Of a stretch of 8,980 nt of DNA, positions 1 to 6,800 are shown piece after piece (positions within the stretch are counted from its first letter, which is position 1; the number at the start of each line of letters is the position of its first letter). The notes below the pieces were generated by a model. That model searched no databases. It saw only the letters and a list, made by a program, of their open reading frames with translations, and had not been told where the DNA came from. Location: contig JAFGHG010000105.1 of the NCBI GenBank assembly GCA_016939345.1, positions 1 to 8,980 on the forward strand. Direction: 5' to 3'. The translations under genes were made by a program, and so were the position numbers. Origin of the DNA: Candidatus Omnitrophota bacterium (GTDB taxonomy: Bacteria > Omnitrophota > Gorgyraeia > Duberdicusellales > 4484-171).

Positions 1-171
1 AAGACACTTGCCTGAAGCTTCGTTGAAAGCCAGACCAAACTGTATTGCCGGCACGCTTGATACTAAAATTTCATATATATCTTCAACAGTCTTGATGAAA
101 TGTGACTGCCCGACTATTACATTTATATCCTGCGGTTTTTCAAATTTAATTACTTCAAGCTCTATCTTCAT
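1..171 (-). CDS. Adenosine-specific kinase family protein (PF04008/DUF355-like), N-terminal 57 codons only
   Basis: The frame opens with ATG at 171 and runs without a stop to base 1, so only the first 57 residues are visible. The start MKIELEVIKFEKPQDINVIV, followed by GQSHFIKTVEDIYE and then VPAIQFGLAFNEASGK, matches the characteristic N-terminus of the small (about 160-residue) PF04008 family. That family is named adenosine-specific kinase from structural work on an archaeal member. It is widespread in archaea and patchy in bacteria, and its physiological role is poorly defined. The start is well supported: a strong ribosome binding site, GAGGAGG at 178-184, lies six bases upstream. That site sits inside the 3' end of lnt, and the two genes overlap by 17 bases in different frames, so translation is probably coupled to lnt. 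The family call rests on my memory of the conserved motif, and the C-terminal part is outside the window. Confidence 0.8.
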   Translation of the reverse strand, partial: MKIELEVIKFEKPQDINVIVGQSHFIKTVEDIYEILVSSVPAIQFGLAFNEASGKCL

Positions 172-1639
172 AATGAACCTCCTCTTTTTTGCGGGTTATC
201 AGCCAAAAAAATATAAGCATGAATTCGGCCAAGACAACAAACCACTCACCAAACTTATTATAAAAACTGCGTTGATCATTTAAAACCACTGTAAAATAAT
301 CCGCAGCTTCAAAGAACACTTCTTTGTCCTGGCGTTTTATGGCCTGGGGCTGGCCCATAAAAGAAACCCAGCCACTTATACCTGTATTAGCGCTGCGGAT
401 TATCGAAATCCGGTTTTCAACAGCCCTGAAAGTCATTATTGCCAGGTGCTGTGAGCTTTGGGGCTCACCGTAAAACCAGGCATCATTGGTGATATTTATC
501 AAAAAATCGCTTTCTCTGGCAAAATCCCTTACCAGGTCGCTGAAGACGTCTTCAAAACATATAAGCACTGTAAAAAATTTTGAATCAAAAGAAAAACGGA
601 CGGGTCTGCGGCCCGCAGACATATCGCCTAACTTATTTATAACGCTTATAAATCTTAAATATCTTCTGAGCGGCACATACTCTCCATAAGGAACAAGCCT
701 TATTTTGTCGTAAGCTCCAATGAGCCGGCCGTCAACATCGAAATACAGGGCAGAGTTAAAAAATTTCTTATCTTTCAACCGTACTGCGCCTATAAGGCAT
801 GGATTACTGGTAGTTTTTGCCAGGCTTTGTAAATCTTCTATGTTTTCTTCGCTAACAACAAAAGGCCAGGCCGCCTCAGGAAAAATAACTAAACTTTTAG
901 GCTTGGATTTTTTTCCTAAATAAATAAGCGACCTTACAACTCCCGGGCTTGAGGTAAAATCATATTTTGCCTCTTCAGGTATTGCCGGCTGTATCAAAGT
1001 GACTTCTATGCTTGAAGAAGGCCTGCATGTCTTAAGCCGGTACAAAGAATACCCAAAACACAGTAAAATAACCAAAAATATAAAAATAGAATTTCTCAGT
1101 ATTTGAATTTTTTTGATTCTAATTCCCGGAGTTTTTCTAAAATAATAAAAAACATCCAGCCAGAAAATATTTACCATTACTATTAAAAAAGAAATGAATT
1201 TAGCCCCGAAGATGTCAGCTGCCTGGATAAGCCCTAGATTTCTGAACTGTGAATAAGCCAAATTGGCCCAGCCGCAGTCCGGCCAGATATTCTCTCTTAA
1301 ATACTCAAAAACCAACCAAAGAAAAGATAAAGTAAAAATCCTGAAAGGCCTGATTATGAAATAGCGGGCGGCGGCGGCATATCCAAGAAAAAGAAAAGAA
1401 AAATATAAAAGCAGGGCAAAAAACCCCAGGATTGTCACATGATTAAGCCAGAACATGGATATTGCGTAGAATAAAAAAGAAAAGACAAAACCGTATTTTA
1501 AAACTTGCCTGAGTTTGCCGCTGCGCAAGCAGTAAAAAAAGGGGGTTAAAGAAAACCAGATCAGGAAAGAAAAGTCAGGCTGGTTAAAGGAAAGGCCGCA
1601 CAAAGCTGCGCTTAATATCAAAAGAATATATTTAACCAT
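155..1639 (-). CDS. lnt: Apolipoprotein N-acyltransferase Lnt
   Basis: This gene encodes a 494-residue inner-membrane enzyme that transfers a fatty acid from phospholipid to the N-terminal cysteine of apolipoproteins, the last step of lipoprotein maturation. The first 200 or so residues are a set of hydrophobic helices containing the family pattern FEYLRE (about 111-116) and WANLAYSQ (124-131). A nitrilase-type periplasmic domain follows, then a final membrane helix at about 463-481. The catalytic triad is visible: E255 in FPEAAWPF, K312 in YDKIRLVPYGEYVP, and C361 in LICFEDVF. E320 lies eight residues after the lysine, as E343 does in E. coli. Two aromatic residues essential in E. coli, W237 and Y388, appear to be Y226 and F362 here. 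Length is near the usual 500-512. The start is 35 bp after the secA stop, has no clear Shine-Dalgarno sequence and is preceded by a heptamer repeat. The 3' end overlaps the next gene. Confidence 0.96.
   Translation of the reverse strand: MVKYILLILSAALCGLSFNQPDFSFLIWFSLTPFFYCLRSGKLRQVLKYGFVFSFLFYAISMFWLNHVTILGFFALLLYFSFLFLGYAAAARYFIIRPFRIFTLSFLWLVFEYLRENIWPDCGWANLAYSQFRNLGLIQAADIFGAKFISFLIVMVNIFWLDVFYYFRKTPGIRIKKIQILRNSIFIFLVILLCFGYSLYRLKTCRPSSSIEVTLIQPAIPEEAKYDFTSSPGVVRSLIYLGKKSKPKSLVIFPEAAWPFVVSEENIEDLQSLAKTTSNPCLIGAVRLKDKKFFNSALYFDVDGRLIGAYDKIRLVPYGEYVPLRRYLRFISVINKLGDMSAGRRPVRFSFDSKFFTVLICFEDVFSDLVRDFARESDFLINITNDAWFYGEPQSSQHLAIMTFRAVENRISIIRSANTGISGWVSFMGQPQAIKRQDKEVFFEAADYFTVVLNDQRSFYNKFGEWFVVLAEFMLIFFWLITRKKEEVHYEDRA
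172..184 (-). promoter_or_regulatory. Strong ribosome binding site for the PF04008 gene, inside lnt
   Basis: GAGGAGG occupies 178-184, six bases before the ATG at 171. It lies within the last codons of lnt (KEEVHYEDRA), so this stretch both codes for the Lnt tail and loads ribosomes for the next gene. It fixes the downstream start and suggests that this gene is translated efficiently from the same messenger. Confidence 0.75.
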
Positions 1640-1642
1640 AAA

Positions 1643-1670
1643 CTATGAGCTATGGACTCTCGACTATGGA
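1643..1670. repeat. Tandem heptamer repeat filling the secA-lnt gap
   Basis: On the plus strand four consecutive 7-base units can be read: CTATGAG, CTATGGA, CTCTCGA, CTATGGA. They fill 28 of the 35 bases between the secA stop and the lnt start. On the minus strand the unit is TCCATAG, and a fifth, degraded unit (TTTATGG) overlaps the lnt ATG. A related array with the same period lies at the end of uvrC. There is no strong dyad, so it does not look like a terminator. Its function is unknown. It could be an intergenic microsatellite-like element, and it occupies the place where the lnt ribosome binding site should be. Confidence 0.7.
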
Positions 1671-1674
1671 TTAA

Positions 1675-4527
1675 TTATGCCCCGCAGCATTTCTTGAATT
1701 TCTTACCGCTACCGCAAGGGCAGGGATCATTTCTTCCAACTTTATTGGCAGAAGGCTTAGGATTGTCAACCGGGCCTGGCTCTTCTTTTTTGTTTAAAGG
1801 AGAATACTGGCTATGAACAAAAGTCTTGGGAGAATCGCTGAATACGCTGGTTTCTTTCTCGGCGACCTTTATTTTAGCCCTTAAGATTATCTCTACTATT
1901 CCTTCTTTGATAGAAGAAACCATTTCCTCAAAAGCAAAAAAAGTCTCTTTTTGATATTCAACTAAAGGGTCAACATGGGCATGAGCCCTAAGGTGTATGC
2001 CTTCGCGCATATGATCCATGGTCAAAAGATGCTCTTTCCAGCGAGAATCCACAACCCAAAGCGAAAGCATTTTTTCCATTTGTCTCATGTTATCCGGGCC
2101 CAGCTCCTTTTCTTTTTTCCGGTAAGTCTCATTGATCTTATCCTTTAATATTTTTTTAATTTCGTCTTCGCTTAAGCCTAACTCTTCTTTATATAATTGC
2201 AGATCAAATTTCGATTTAATCCAGTGCTCAAGCCCTAACAGATCTCTCTCTTCCTGGAAATAAAAAGGCAGGTTCTTGGCTACGACATCATCAACCATAG
2301 AAAGTATTTCCTGTGAAAAATCAGCGCTTTCTAGAATCTCCCTGCGCTGACGGTATATCACTTCTCTCTGTTTATTCATGACGTTATCAAACTGAAGCAA
2401 TTGTTTTCTTATTTCAAAATTGTGGTTTTCAACTCTTTTCTGGGCTACTGAAAGAGAGTGGTTTATTATCGGGTGCTCTATTGGCTGATCTTCTGAAAAA
2501 CCTAAGGTCTCCATAAGCGAATATATCCTCTCTGAACCAAAAAGCCTCATCAAATCATCCTCAAGCGATACATAAAAACGGGAGGACCCGGGATCACCCT
2601 GCCGGCCTGAACGGCCTCTAAGCTGATTATCGATTCTCCTTGCTTCATGCCTCTGAGTTCCTATTATATGCAATCCCCCCAGACTGACCACTTCCTCGTG
2701 GGCCTTAGAAAAATTCTCCTTATACTTCTTATGCAATTGGCTGTATTCGGCATTGTACTGGGGATTATCTGCCAAAATGTTGTTTTTGAACAATATGTCT
2801 TTGATAAAAAAATCAAGATTTCCTCCAAGGATGATATCAGTGCCTCTACCAGCCATGTTGGTAGCTATCGTTACCTGGGAGGGCCTTCCGGCCTGAGCAA
2901 CAATGCTGGCCTCCTTTTCATGATACTTGGCATTAAGCACATTATGTTCTATTCCTTTTTTGCCAAGAAGAAAAGAAAGCTCTTCTGAGTCTTCAATAGA
3001 AACAGTCCCCACAAGCACAGGACGCTTCAGCTGATGCATATGAATGATTTCTTCGATGACAGCGTTGAATTTCCCTCTCTTATTCTTATATATGCGGTCC
3101 GATTCATTAACCCGAAGCAAAGGACGATTTGTAGGCACGACCGTTACGTCCAGGCTGTAAATATGGTTTAATTCATTAGCTTCTGTGTAAGCTGTTCCGG
3201 TCATGCCGGCTAATTTCTGGTACATCCTGAAATAATTCTGTAAAGTTATGGTGGCAAGAGTCTGGCTTTCTTCTTGGATGCGAAGGCCTTCTTTTGCTTC
3301 TACCGCCTGATGCAGGCCATCAGACCATCGGCGCCCAGGCATAAGCCGTCCGGTAAATTCATCGACTATCAGGACTTTACCTTCTTTGATTATATATTTA
3401 ACGTTTTTTGCAAATCCATAATGAGCAGTCAGGCTCTGGGTAAGGTAATGACTCCAGGGGTTAGAAAGACTGTCCGGAGATTCGTCAGATATGCTACTTA
3501 CAGAAAGCAGTTTTTCGCACCTTCTCTCGCCCTGAGAAGTAAAATAAGCGTGGTTGTTTTTCTCTTCAAAAATAGCATCATATTTTTCATCAAGTTCAGC
3601 CGGAGTCATGGTGGTTTCGCTTCCGTCAGTATTTTTTATGGTAACGGTCTCATCTTTATTGTCAAAACTCTGGATAATCCTTTTAACTCTTAACTGTCTT
3701 ATAACTTTATCAGCAGCATAATACTTCTGGACATTGCTTTCAGCCGGACCTGAAATAATAAGGGGGGTTCTGGCTTCATCGATCAAAATAGAATCTACTT
3801 CGTCTACAATAGCAAAATAGTGATGTCTCTGGACCATAGCCTCAAGGCTGTTGACCATATTATCTCTTAAGTAGTCAAAACCGAATTCATTATTTGTCCC
3901 ATAAGTTATATCCCGCGAATAAGCCAGGCGGCGCTCTTCTTTCTCCATATCGTTCTGGATGACCCCAACACTGAAACCAAGAAATTCAAATATGGGCGAC
4001 ATCCATTCCATATCTCTTTTAGCCAGATAGTCGTTAACCGTTACTATATGCACTCCGGCACCTACAAGGGCATTAAGAGAAGCCGGCAGTGTCGCAACCA
4101 GGGTCTTGCCTTCGCCGGTAACCATCTCGGCAATCTTGTTTTTATTCAAAATAATGCCGCCGAGAATCTGCACATCGAAATGCCGCATATTCAAGGTCCG
4201 TCTTGCGGCCTCCCTGACCATAGCAAAGAAATGAGGAAGGATTTCTTCGAATATCGGATCGACTGCCTGACGCCATTCTTCAAAATTTAAGGAAGCTATC
4301 TTTCTGCTTATTAAATCACGGTACTCAGAGGTTTTAACCTTAAAATAATCATCTTTAGCCTTTAGCATCTCTTCTTCATAAGAATTTACCTTGCTGACCA
4401 TTTCGGCAAAACGTGATATTTCACGGATAGAAGGGGTAGGCAGTTCTTTATTGAAGGTTATATTGACTTTAGGCTTAAGCCGGCTTATCTTGGCTTGAGA
4501 ACTTTTAATAACTATATTTTTTAACAT
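1675..4527 (-). CDS. secA: Preprotein translocase ATPase SecA
   Basis: A 950-residue SecA, the motor that pushes unfolded preproteins through SecYEG. Domains in order: N-terminal ATPase domain with REAARRTLNMRHFDVQ (105-120), Walker A GEGKT (138-142) and Walker B DEVD (242-245); preprotein crosslinking region about 255-390; second ATPase domain with TNMAGRGTDIILGG (556-569) and the QLRGRSGRQGDPGSSRF block (635-651); helical scaffold and wing regions; and a C-terminal zinc tail with C936, C938, C947 and C948 (CPCGSGKKFKKCC), which typically contacts SecB or ribosomes. About 20 more residues precede the usual N-terminus than in common SecAs, and the crosslinking region has an extra segment near 285-330. 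The ATG lies 4 bp after the prfB stop without a Shine-Dalgarno sequence, so translation is probably coupled to prfB. Confidence 0.98.
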   Translation of the reverse strand: MLKNIVIKSSQAKISRLKPKVNITFNKELPTPSIREISRFAEMVSKVNSYEEEMLKAKDDYFKVKTSEYRDLISRKIASLNFEEWRQAVDPIFEEILPHFFAMVREAARRTLNMRHFDVQILGGIILNKNKIAEMVTGEGKTLVATLPASLNALVGAGVHIVTVNDYLAKRDMEWMSPIFEFLGFSVGVIQNDMEKEERRLAYSRDITYGTNNEFGFDYLRDNMVNSLEAMVQRHHYFAIVDEVDSILIDEARTPLIISGPAESNVQKYYAADKVIRQLRVKRIIQSFDNKDETVTIKNTDGSETTMTPAELDEKYDAIFEEKNNHAYFTSQGERRCEKLLSVSSISDESPDSLSNPWSHYLTQSLTAHYGFAKNVKYIIKEGKVLIVDEFTGRLMPGRRWSDGLHQAVEAKEGLRIQEESQTLATITLQNYFRMYQKLAGMTGTAYTEANELNHIYSLDVTVVPTNRPLLRVNESDRIYKNKRGKFNAVIEEIIHMHQLKRPVLVGTVSIEDSEELSFLLGKKGIEHNVLNAKYHEKEASIVAQAGRPSQVTIATNMAGRGTDIILGGNLDFFIKDILFKNNILADNPQYNAEYSQLHKKYKENFSKAHEEVVSLGGLHIIGTQRHEARRIDNQLRGRSGRQGDPGSSRFYVSLEDDLMRLFGSERIYSLMETLGFSEDQPIEHPIINHSLSVAQKRVENHNFEIRKQLLQFDNVMNKQREVIYRQRREILESADFSQEILSMVDDVVAKNLPFYFQEERDLLGLEHWIKSKFDLQLYKEELGLSEDEIKKILKDKINETYRKKEKELGPDNMRQMEKMLSLWVVDSRWKEHLLTMDHMREGIHLRAHAHVDPLVEYQKETFFAFEEMVSSIKEGIVEIILRAKIKVAEKETSVFSDSPKTFVHSQYSPLNKKEEPGPVDNPKPSANKVGRNDPCPCGSGKKFKKCCGA

Positions 4528-4543
4528 GAGATTAATTCACTGC
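4525..4543 (-). repeat. 19-bp near-duplicate ending at the secA ATG (copy 1)
   Basis: The minus strand reads GCAGTGAATTAATCTCATG, ending with the secA start codon. The same block with two substitutions occurs at 5669-5687, also ending in ATG. This copy includes the last codons and stop of prfB. No further similarity extends into secA. It could be a short duplicated translation-initiation element or coincidence in AT-rich sequence. Confidence 0.35.
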
Positions 4544-5617
4544 CCAATGCTTTAAAAAAGAATAAATAAAATCGTCTATTTTTCCGTCAAGTACAGCTTT
4601 AGCATCATGGTCTTCCTGGTTAGTCCTGTGGTCTTTTACCAGCAAATAAGGATGTAAGACATAAGAGCGGATCTGCGAACCCCACTCTATCTTCTGTTTT
4701 TTACCCGAAACTGATTCTAACTCTTTTTTATTTTCTTCCTCTTTTATCTCATAAAGCTTCGCTTTTAAAATCTTAAGGGCTGTTATCTTATTCTGATGTT
4801 GAGAACGCTCATTCTGACAGCTGACTACTATACCTGTAGGCAAATGTGTTATCCTTACGGCTGAATCCGTCACGTTTACGTGCTGGCCGCCGGCGCCGGA
4901 AGAACGAAAGGTGTCTATCTTAAGATCATCCTGCTTTATCCCGATTTCGATATCATCTTTGATCTCAGGCAAAACATCTATGGAAGCAAAAGAGGTATGG
5001 CGTCTTTTATTCGAATCAAAAGGAGATATTCTAACCAGCCTGTGCACACCCTTTTCAGAACGAAGCAGGCCATATGACCTGCGCCCCTCTATAAAAAAAG
5101 TTATATTTTTTATTCCTGCTTCCTCTCCTCTTACTTCATCAAGGACTTTTAGTTTAAACTTTTTGCTCTCAGCCCAGCGAAAATACATTCTAAAAAGCAT
5201 AGAAGCCCAGTCGCAGGCTTCTGTGCCGCCGGCGCCGGAATTAATCTCCACTATGGCGTTGGAATTGTCAAACTTTCCGCTGAATAATATGCGTAAACGA
5301 AGATTATTCGAGTCTGACTGTAGTTTTTTTAACTCCTTAGCCAGTTCTTCTTTCAAGCCGGAATCCTGCAGCGAGTAAAGGTCTTTTATGTCTTTAAGCT
5401 TTTCACTCAACTCATCCCAATCGTCTACATCGCCCTTTACGTCTTTAAGGCTGGCGATTATTTCTGCTGCCTGTTTCTGGTCGTTCCAGAAACCCTGCTC
5501 AGACATCTTCAATTGCAAGGCTTTGACTTCTAGGCGTTTTTCATCAACTTTCAGAAGATCTTTTAACAAACTTACTTCTTGTTCTAATTCGTAAATCTCT
5601 TTATTTAAATCTTCCAT
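4532..5617 (-). CDS. prfB: Peptide chain release factor 2 (RF2), uninterrupted frame
   Basis: RF2 recognises UAA and UGA stop codons and triggers peptide release. From the ATG at 5617 the protein has 361 residues, typical for RF2. It shows a coiled N-terminal domain, the class signature GAGGTEACDW, the RF2-specific tripeptide SPF at 198-200 (VRISPFDS), and the catalytic GGQ at 243-245 (SSGAGGQHVN), where E. coli has 205-207 and 250-252. The open frame extends 18 codons further, to an ATG at 5671. I prefer 5617 because the distance from Met to FWND (46 residues) matches other RF2s, and because a weak AGG lies six bases upstream, whereas the 5671 ATG has no ribosome binding site. The programmed +1 frameshift found in many prfB genes is absent: the frame reads straight through. 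The stop is 4 bp before secA. Confidence 0.96.
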   Translation of the reverse strand: MEDLNKEIYELEQEVSLLKDLLKVDEKRLEVKALQLKMSEQGFWNDQKQAAEIIASLKDVKGDVDDWDELSEKLKDIKDLYSLQDSGLKEELAKELKKLQSDSNNLRLRILFSGKFDNSNAIVEINSGAGGTEACDWASMLFRMYFRWAESKKFKLKVLDEVRGEEAGIKNITFFIEGRRSYGLLRSEKGVHRLVRISPFDSNKRRHTSFASIDVLPEIKDDIEIGIKQDDLKIDTFRSSGAGGQHVNVTDSAVRITHLPTGIVVSCQNERSQHQNKITALKILKAKLYEIKEEENKKELESVSGKKQKIEWGSQIRSYVLHPYLLVKDHRTNQEDHDAKAVLDGKIDDFIYSFLKHWAVN

Positions 5618-5668
5618 AACCAACCTGGATAACGGGTCAATAAAAAGGGAAGCGGGTTCTGCAAGGGG

Positions 5669-5687
5669 CATGAAATTAAATCACTGC
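5669..5687 (-). repeat. 19-bp near-duplicate upstream of prfB (copy 2)
   Basis: The minus strand reads GCAGTGATTTAATTTCATG, matching 17 of 19 bases of the block at 4525-4543. It begins just after the pilT stop and ends with the upstream in-frame ATG of the prfB frame (5669-5671). The shared position relative to an ATG is the one argument that prfB might start at 5671 rather than 5617. Confidence 0.35.
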
Positions 5688-5688
5688 A

Positions 5689-6780
5689 TTATTGCATCAA
5701 TCCTTTATTACGCAAAGCTAATTCCAGTTCTTCTTTCTTGTCTGCATATTCAATAGCGGTATTAAAAGTAACTTTGCCTGATTCAACAAGTTCAACAAGG
5801 CATTGATGAAAGGTTTTCATCCTATAGATATCACCTTCAGCTAAATATCTTGGAATTTCCCAAATCTTGTTCTCTCTGATCAGGCGGGAAACGGAAGGGC
5901 TTAAGACCATGGCTTCATAGGCCGGGATAAGCCCTGATCCGTCAGCCAAAGGAAGAAGCCTTTGGGACAAAACCCCCTTTAGAAGAAAAGACAACTGATC
6001 CATAATAAGAGCGTGATGGTGCGGAGGGAAAAAATTGATTATCCTTTCGACAGTAGAAGTAGCATTTACAGTATGAAGTGTTGAGAAAACGAGCACGCCG
6101 GTTTCAGCAGCTGTCAAAGCAGCATGGCATGTTTCGGCATCGCGTATGTTGCCAATATAAATAACGTCGGGCGAATGCAAAGCGAATTGTTTTAGGGCAT
6201 CATTATAGCTGCCAACATCTATACCAAGCTCTCTCTGGTTGATAACGGATTTTTTATCTTTAAAAGTAAATTCGATCGGTTCCTCTACTGTCAACACATG
6301 CCTCTTCAAGTTTTCGTTAATATACTTCATCATGCTGGCAATGGTTGTTGATTTTCCAGAACCGGTTATTCCGGTAAGAAGGACTATCCCCCTGCGCTCG
6401 TTTGAAAGATTCTTAAGCAATTCAGGAGGCAGGTTAAGACTCCTGAAATCAGGGATATTCAGGTCTATCTTCCTGACGACTATAGCCGGGGTATTCCTTT
6501 GATAGAATATACCGACTCTGAATCGCCAGCAGTCTTTTTCCGGATAATCATGATGCCAGTGGGTAAATTCGCAAGCCCGGCAAGATTTAAGCTTTTCTTT
6601 TCCGGCATCATCGGTTATGGCTTCAACGATCTTGCTCATTGTCTCTATGGTCAAAACCTCGTCACGTATGACTTCAACGCTTGTGTTTATCCTGCCTCTG
6701 ATATTGCTGCCAACTCTTAAAAATATATCAGTGGCTTTCTTTTCGATCATAAGGTCTAAAAGATTATTATAATATTCCAT
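5689..6780 (-). CDS. pilT: PilT/PilU-family type IV pilus retraction-type ATPase, divergent active site
   Basis: A 363-residue secretion-ATPase-superfamily protein with the PilT layout: N-terminal PAS-like domain (about 1-105), then a RecA-like motor, then a C-terminal helical part. PilT hexamers in the cytoplasm power pilus retraction. Walker A is GITGSGKS (137-144), the Asp box VEEPIEF (165-171) and the His box STLHT (234-238, H236). The catalytic Walker B glutamate, normally in GE(M/L/I)RD, is asparagine here (GNIRD, N211). The preceding RxxPD is LHSPD, and the first His-box histidine is V229. An unusual cluster, C67, C70, H74, H76, H77 and C84, precedes WRFRV. AAGGAGG six bases upstream selects the ATG at 6780 over a TTG at 6783. 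The gene could encode a functional retraction motor, or a PilU-like or regulatory paralogue with weak hydrolysis. No other pilus gene is visible here. Confidence 0.9.
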   Translation of the reverse strand: MEYYNNLLDLMIEKKATDIFLRVGSNIRGRINTSVEVIRDEVLTIETMSKIVEAITDDAGKEKLKSCRACEFTHWHHDYPEKDCWRFRVGIFYQRNTPAIVVRKIDLNIPDFRSLNLPPELLKNLSNERRGIVLLTGITGSGKSTTIASMMKYINENLKRHVLTVEEPIEFTFKDKKSVINQRELGIDVGSYNDALKQFALHSPDVIYIGNIRDAETCHAALTAAETGVLVFSTLHTVNATSTVERIINFFPPHHHALIMDQLSFLLKGVLSQRLLPLADGSGLIPAYEAMVLSPSVSRLIRENKIWEIPRYLAEGDIYRMKTFHQCLVELVESGKVTFNTAIEYADKKEELELALRNKGLMQ

Positions 6781-6793
6781 CAAAGGCCTCCTT
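6781..6793 (-). promoter_or_regulatory. Ribosome binding site that decides the pilT start
   Basis: AAGGAGG at 6787-6793 is six bases from the ATG at 6780 but only three from the TTG at 6783. It therefore favours the ATG as the true start. The site fills much of the 20-bp gap after the alkyltransferase stop. Confidence 0.75.
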
Positions 6794-6800
6794 CAGTTCT

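Noticed and set aside
3274..3693. 139-codon open frame on the plus strand
   Set aside because: It lies opposite the conserved coding of secA and has no family resemblance or plausible start signal.
4911..5378. 155-codon open frame on the plus strand
   Set aside because: It is antisense to prfB, which has full family motifs in the opposite frame. The translated sequence shows no recognisable domain.
5612..5640. Promoter before prfB (TTGACC as a -35 box)
   Set aside because: The hexamer 17 bases later is ATGGAA, a poor -10 that coincides with the prfB start codon.
5687..5698. TGCATTATTGCA as an operator-like inverted repeat at the pilT end
   Set aside because: The arms are only four bases and self-palindromic, and the sequence overlaps the last pilT codons; this is within chance expectation.
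6781..6783. TTG as the pilT start
   Set aside because: It is only three bases from the AAGGAGG site, while the next codon, ATG at 6780, has ideal spacing.
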